Source: Phaeoceros laevis
Taxonomy: Eukaryota > Anthocerotophyta > Anthocerotopsida > Notothyladales
Assembly (NCBI GenBank): GCA_049999765.1
Contig: JBNGIQ010009093.1
Coordinates: forward strand, 40,057 to 104,056
DNA: 64,000 bases
Direction: 5' to 3'
Within the stretch, counting starts at the first letter, position 1. Each line of letters starts with the position of its first letter. Below the pieces are notes generated by a model. The model saw only the letters and a list, made by a program, of their open reading frames with translations, had not been told where the DNA came from and ran no database searches. Both the position numbers and the translations under genes were made by a program. Positions 57,901 to 64,000 of this stretch are shown here, in pieces.

Positions 57901-60900
57901 GAGTTATCTTGCAAATATAATCTTCTCAAATTTGGCAACCATGCCTTACATGCCAGCCGCCTAATTGCATTACCATTCAACCAGATCTCTCGAAGAAACA
58001 CATTACCAGGGTGGGTGGGAAGTTCAGATAATCTGTTTCTAGATGCAACTAAAGACAGTAACAAAGGACAATGTTTCAATGAATCCCATAAGCTCCTTCC
58101 CTTCAACTTATTCTGCCCAACATCCAACACCCGCAAACAGGCAAGACCAGCCAATGCATCGCCTTCATCTACCCCAAGAGTCACAAGCTGATTTGAACTT
58201 AAGTCCAGGACTTCAAGACGTGGACAGATGCTGCCTAGCCTGACAATTCCCGCTAGCTTGTTGCAGCTTAAGCCTAATTCCTTCAACTTGGGCCATGAAC
58301 CATGTGGCAAACCTCCTCCATCATCATGTACCTTCACCTGCCTTCTCCTAATAGGACTTGGAATTTTTTCCCTTGTAGGCCGTTGGCAAGGACTACCATG
58401 AGTCACCGGCAGAAGTGTGTCTCGAAGTGTGTCTCGACCAGACGTAATATGAGTGTCATTAATAGACTTATTGAAGCCAAAGCCATCCTGATCCCTTGTA
58501 GTTCCTGCTCTTGATACCACCTTATCAGGCAACATTGAGATTGCAGACATCAATCGTCGTAGTGCATTTCCTTCTAAGTGGAGAGATGTAAGGTGAGGAA
58601 GGCTCTCAAGACCAGCAAAGTCTGAGATAAAATTGTCCTTCGCTGAAATATGCTCTAAATGTCCCTCACACCCCTTTAGTCCTCTTAGAGTGGTGAGCTT
58701 ATTTCTGTCTAGGACCAGAAATCTCAATGCTGGGCACCATTGTCCCAAGCTTCCCTCTGCTATCGAGGAAAGTCCATCATATGTCAGGTCTAGCTTTTTG
58801 AGCCTTTGGAGGTCTGTTCCTAAACAGCTCGCCTTCTGCTCAAGGATTGATTTGGTCAGGACAAGGGGCATGCACAAAGTCCGTTCCCACTCAAAGTTAT
58901 CATCTGATCGTACAAGAAAAGAAACAGGCATACGAAAAACCAGCTCCAAATTACTCCTTTCATCGTCTTCACTTTCATCATCCATATCAATCACTACAGT
59001 GTCCTCCAATGCTTCAAATTTTCCGTTTCCTGCCCTTTGAGATCTGCCATCCAAATTATTCCTTCTGGCCCTCACATTGCATTCTACTTCTTCCCGATGG
59101 TGATTTGGCCCTTCACCTTGGATAGGATCTTCACATTTGGAGAACATGTATTGGGACTGCACTGTCTGAATTGCAGTATTTTGCAGGTCTGTTGGTCTGA
59201 GCACTGCTCGACTATCCAGCATGCGCTTCTGCCAGGTACTCCGCAGCTCATCAATTTCAGACCAGTTCTGATTGAATGACCAAATGCATGAATCCTCATG
59301 AATCAACCAGCGACCCAACTCTGTCCTAGAATCGATGATTTGCGGAAGGCCATCATTTGTTAACCATTGCTCCAAATGCCAGTGGCACACCTCTGCACTA
59401 CCCGTGCGAGGCTTTGAGAACTCATGTAGCCCATTGTGCAGTTTCTCCACAGCCTTTGGCGTCTCCCAGCTGAGATCTGCCTCCAGGATGACAGCACCTC
59501 TTGCTAAATTGCTGACCGAAGCTTCAGAAGAAAATCGTTTGATGTACTCCAATATGTTGAGTCCAATTCCCAGACTAGAAGCTGTCTTTTGAGCTGAAAT
59601 CCCAGATTCCAACAGTTTGCCTCCATCTCTTGCGACCTTCATCTGTGTTGTAGTAGTTCTAACTACATGCAATGCCCTTTTCAAAACAGCTTTTGCAGCT
59701 TCTTCTACCTCACAATCTAGACCTAATGAGTGTGCAGTAGAGAAGGCAGCCATATAGTCCAGTCGGGACCCTTTTTGAGCAAGGTGACACAAATTCTGCT
59801 TTGTCTTTTCAAGCCGCTCCTCATAACTCCTGCAGCATTTTGACACAACTTCCTTCAACCCATACTTTCTTGCTTTGGTCAACCAGTGCTGGAAAGCACG
59901 CCATGAACCTCCTGCTAGAGAACCTTCCAAGTTGGCAATCACTGTTTTTTCTCTATCGGATATAACAGTCTCTACAACGGTAGCAAGTGTGAGCAGCCCA
60001 ATGCTCCTGGCTTCTTGAATCATCTTCAATGCTTCACATCTTGGAACTTCCCAGCCGTCTGTAATTTGTTTAAGCCAGATAATTAGTCTTTCTTTCTCTG
60101 AATGTACAACGATGTCATCTTCATATTGAAACTCATAGTCATCTCCATGTGCAACTTCTAGCTTTGCTACACTAGTCACAGCTGTTGCGGTTTTTAAAGG
60201 TTCATAGCTTGTCCCTGCCTTCACACCAACCTTCAAAGCCTTTCTAAACAGCTGCTGTTGTTTCAGCACTTTCAACTGAACATTTCCTGTTGTCAATTGC
60301 AGTACTAGATCTTCATTCCTTTCACTTTCCGGTACATTTCCAATCACAGTAAGTTCAGCAACTGGTGAAGGGTATTTTATTCCATCATCCTGGTAAGTAG
60401 ACAGTTCATTATCCAGTGTCTAGCAAACCAGCATACAACCAGTTTGAGAGGTCTATACTAGCTTATCATTAGTTCTTCACTCCATGAAGATTGCATTAGT
60501 CACTTCCAAGAAAAATTTCTAGCTGATCTTTTGCTGTTGAAGAATGAAATGCCTCTTTCAGTTTTGCACTAGTTGTGTAAGGACTTGAACGTTGGCCTTT
60601 GGGGTCTCACCTCTAGCTTCTGATGTTGCAACTCCTTCAGTTTCTTACGACACAAATATTGCCTGGCTTCTGCTTGTATACGGGTGCAGCATCTTTGAAT
60701 ACGAGATCTGCGGTGTTTCAATGCTTGCAATATCTTCTTTCCTGCCAGGTACCGGCGGGCCTGACCAACAATCCATGTCAGCCAAGTAAGGCAATCATTA
60801 CACATATTCTACCCAAACTACAGCCTGCTATGTATGCTTTCAGGGCAAACCTCGTTGAAAAATGTCTGATCTTGAGCGGCCTGATATTCAAGCCTGCTCT

Positions 60901-62494
60901 TTACCTGCCAGGGATCGTCCATCATTCCAACCAAATGTGACGTAGTAAAGGGGCAGTTAGAGCTCTATGACAACAACAACTATTACCATTTCCTCCTCCC
61001 TAGCTTTAATGCTCATCACCATCTCTTGCAGAGCCTTACTTTTGTGCTCTACTGCATTATCTTGAGCTTGCAGCAAGTCCAGTGCTAGCTTTTGTTCCTC
61101 TTCAAACAACCTAATGAGACTCTCAAGCACACACAGCACACTCTGTTTAGGGGGACAAGACGTCAAGAACATCTCCTCTGCTTGAGCTTGAAACGTGAAG
61201 ACGTATTTGCAGACTTGGTAAAATCAAGCCAAATACAGTTTTTTTCTAGGAAGGAAATTTAGAAGATTGAAAGACCAGAAGGACACGGCGACCTGTCTGG
61301 ACACAAGACACTGCGACCTTCCGTCAAACAAGTCAGACCCTCACCGTGCTTCTAGAATCCTTTCCCTTTCAAGCTCTGCCAGCTTGTTTGCTTGCTCAAG
61401 TTTTAGGTTCTGGATGGGAAAAACAAGGATGTTAGGGGACAACTGGGGGGACTCTGCCACATCAAAGTTCTCTGCTCAACACCGCAGAGCTGATAGATCT
61501 GGGTTACCCGAAAAGTTGACTCACCAGCTAAATAACAACAGGAACCAAGATTGTAAGCGATGGTTGGAGCAAGCCAAATTCTGGAAGTTGATCTTGCCTT
61601 CTTCTTCTGTGCTACAATTGCGAGTTTCTTGCATGCGACCTCGCCCTCAGTCTGCTGTTTGAGATCTCTTTGTCTAGACCTTTCCATTCCTGCTATTCGG
61701 TACTCGTGCAGTCCTTCGGCCCTTTCTCTGTACCGTTCTGCCACTGCATCCTCGCTACCTGAAAGATTTAATCCTCCGAACTTTTCTCTAGAATCCACAA
61801 GAAGTCCTTCTATTGACTTTCCACATTTCACAAGCTGGACTGGCTCAAATGTATCAATGCTAGGGTGTAGTACTGCATCGCGGGTATGGCTTTCGCAGAG
61901 GACAGATGCGTCTCTCACTGTAAAGTCCTTGTGTGCAACCTGCGGACAGTCCGCAACACCTACCGCTGCAGGGCAAGTTCTTGTACAGACAGTAGCATCA
62001 CATTGCTCTACTGTACCAATGCTTGTCCAGACACCAATCTCATCCAGCGACTGGTGAAAGGCTTGCAATTTCTGTTCTCTTTCATGCCACCTTGTGAGGA
62101 GATTTTGAAGAGATGTACAGCTATCTTCTTCACAAGGGCCTTTTTTCTCTTCTTTTGCCAGTTCCACCCCCGTGGTGCCCTGATCATCTGCAACAGCGGC
62201 AGGCAAGTTAGTATCATATGGTTTACTTGGTTTTAATTTACTGTGAAGAAATGCAGTGCAGAAGTTTGAGCACGATAAGATAGCTAAACTCAAATTTATG
62301 CTCGAACATGACTATAAAAAATGTCCCAACATTCGGCATGGTTTTCGGCAACAAAAGGGCACAAATACATTCTTACCTGGTTCAGCTGGGTGCTCATTAA
62401 TATCGATTGCATCAAGTTCCCGCTGCCACTCGCCTTCCACATCCCAACCAGTTCCACCATACAGCGAAGGGGAATGGAACTGTTCATATGACAT
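54901..62494 (-). CDS. LRRIQ1-like leucine-rich repeat and IQ-motif protein
   Basis: Resembles LRRIQ1, a calmodulin-binding-type LRR protein associated with motile cilia in animals. The start at 62494 (MSYEQFHSPSLYGG) has an in-frame TGA directly upstream. Exons: 62377-62494; about 61525-62187 (basic, coiled coil); about 61348-61402 (LEQANKLAELERERILEAR); about 60988-61190; about 60608-60780 with IQ motifs (RSRIQRCCTRIQAEARQYL); a very large exon 57858-60361; 57493-57766; about 55790-57410; about 55560-55700; possibly 54901-55060 (ends KRKIKTFSFR). LRRs run from LKKLDLTYDGLSSIAEGSL through RLEVLDLSSNQLVTLG and NLRRLYLQDNSINYLEPLWG to VLDLSFNNISDLWQLRQLAC and the LRR-cap-like LQLNDNPV. More IQ motifs follow (VKLQALARRFVCKLRFKQL, CRIQGLWRGRKMRR, TRIQAAWRGCRIRSKFRQ). 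The total is near 2,000 residues. Several small-exon phases did not close by eye, so the model is partial; the 3' end is the least certain. Confidence 0.78.
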
Positions 62495-63640
62495 TCAACT
62501 TAGTCCATCGCTTCTGGCAGAGTCGTTACAAGCAAACAGTGGCGAAGTTTTGAGCACAGATGGAGCCTGGTATACTAGATGCCAAGAATCTTTTCAAAAA
62601 AGACATAGCTATCTGGGGTAGGACCCACGTCAAAGCATGCCATTCTGCAAGCATGAAAGCTATGGTTGATCTCTGACAACGTATGTCTCATTGTGCCAGC
62701 GCTCATAGCTGCACCAAGCAAAGCGATTCTGCGAAACAGTGTCAACTGGACCTGATTGTTCAGTTGCTGATGAAAATCCACAGCACCAACATCCAACACC
62801 TTAGAGTCTATTGCTGATAAACCACACGAGGCCAGGCAAGAGGTGGTAGTTACCAGTTACAGCTGGTGCTGTAAGAAGCGGAATTGTCCCCCTTGGCAGA
62901 CCTTTGAACCTCTTATGTTGTGAACCTGAATGATTGTGGAAAGAGTGTTTCGAACGCCCCGAAAACGTGTCAGCATGAGCACATGTACCGGCAATCCGTG
63001 CACTGCGCTCGCAAGGCCGCCCTTCCTTTCCAAGAGACATAAATTGGTGCAGAACTATTTTTGTGGCGTGACTGTGGACCTGAAGTAGGTACTCCGCTTT
63101 GACTAAGTAGGGGCTAACTTCAAGAGGAAGGTAGAAAGTTCAGTATGGTGCTGAGGTCTTCACATTTGTTGGTCGACCATGTACTCTCTGTACTGCAGGC
63201 GGATGGTTTAGACATGACCTCCATGGTTGACCTCGATGACTTGTCATCGATTCAACTAACCGTGTTATTGTCCCGCTGCTGCCTGTCGAACCATTTGGTG
63301 ACTGTACGTGGATTTCAAGGGTCAAGCCCAATGCACTTCTAGTTGACATAAATCAAAATGGTCCAAAAACTCTGGCTTCATTGAACACTATGAATACGGA
63401 AGATGTGAGTCTGCACATGTATACAAAATGTACAAAGCCTTCTATAGGACCTATTTTCTTTTGACTTGCTCTACAAAGCCTAGTTTGTGATTGGTTCCGG
63501 GTATGTGCTTACCAAGTTCCCATTGTAGGTTAATTACATAGATATTAAGGTATTTGCTTATTGACTTTGGCTCTAGCCAAATCCTTGGGAATGTGTCGTT
63601 ATGCAACCATATTTAATCCATGATTATCCTAAATTTTACT
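62495..63640. other. LRRIQ1-like 5' flank, no supported gene
   Basis: Two minus frames (62575-62799 with LTLFRRIALLGAAMSAGTMR, and 62801-63040 starting MSLGKEGRPCERS) could be leader exons or a small separate gene. A donor-like gtaact follows the second. No family is recognised. Confidence 0.35.
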
Positions 63641-63779
63641 ATAGTTAAGTACAAATGAATAACAATAGACCCCACTATCAACTTTGTGTAAGCTGTATGA
63701 TTCATGCTATTTTAAAGAAAAATTTTTTCAAGCTTCTCATGGTTAGAGATGCCTACACATCAAATTGCTCTAAAGATTA

Positions 63780-64000
63780 TTCAATGTCAATAATATCTTA
63801 TACTACTACTGCTCTCTTCATCAGAAAATTAGATTAAATGATAAAAATTATGTGGAGCTCGGCTCGCATAACTTAAGATATAATATAAATTATAGTAGCA
63901 CAATAATTTCTATCCAAAAAATTTATATAACCTTTTCTATTTGTTTACAATATAATTTTAAAGTATAGCTCCTTCTTCAACAATGTGAATAAATATAGAA
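63780..64000. repeat. AT-rich repeat related to 5361-5500, cut by window edge
   Basis: Cgcataacttaagatataat, attatagtagcaca and the following a/t run match the repeat at 5361-5500 in the same order. Its right end lies outside the window. Confidence 0.65.

Noticed and set aside
1-64000. CRISPR array, operon structure or bacterial mobile island
   Set aside because: No direct-repeat/spacer array; genes are intron-split and plant-type throughout.

Overview
The window is nuclear DNA of a land plant, most likely a seedless one (bryophyte or lycophyte). Evidence: plant-type genes with many short introns of about 100 bases, Ty1/copia remnants primed by initiator tRNA-Met, a plant Polycomb gene (FIE), an NSP2-class GRAS gene, and an LRRIQ1-like gene, a family tied to motile cilia and therefore expected only in plants with swimming sperm. 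Two 100-N scaffold gaps and an exact Tn5 mosaic-end 19-mer show that this is a draft short-read assembly.

Layout. 1-6.6 kb is repeat-rich: a worn gag-like fragment, a truncated and rearranged copia element (2917-5219) containing a 91-bp-arm fold-back and an antisense LTR piece, and a Helitron-like 3' end. A tRNA-Ser(GCU) lies at 6678-6758. Genes follow: FIE (minus, 8900-11541, 13 exons), NSP2-like GRAS (plus, 12247-18058, one intron, about 1,900 residues), DENN-domain protein (minus, 18336-23287), a 1.36-kb element with 160-bp inverted termini (24628-25984), the Rab geranylgeranyltransferase alpha subunit (minus, 26683-29060, 8 exons), a long gene-poor stretch with a candidate DNA transposon and an assembly gap (29-37 kb), an OXS3-like gene (plus, 38559-39719), tandem repeats around a second gap, a very large modular membrane subtilisin (minus, 41371-50605), a coiled-coil protein gene (minus, about 51870-53715) and the LRRIQ1-like gene (minus, 54901-62494). 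The right edge is AT-rich and carries a second copy of a repeat seen at 5.36 kb.

The genes form no operon or cluster. FIE and the GRAS gene are divergent from a 0.7-kb spacer; GRAS and DENN converge. FIE is a Polycomb repressor subunit. DENN proteins (Rab exchange) and RabGGTase (Rab prenylation) both act in Rab-controlled membrane traffic, but their proximity may be chance. The most unusual item is the protease: a proteinase-K-type subtilisin with intact catalytic residues, a PPC-like domain, four thrombospondin type-1 repeats, EGF-like and Cys-rich modules, one membrane span and a cytoplasmic tail. This is an animal-like cell-surface architecture, about 4 kb from a cilia-associated gene. 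Exon borders were read by eye from splice motifs, codon phase and family resemblance; where phases do not close I say so.
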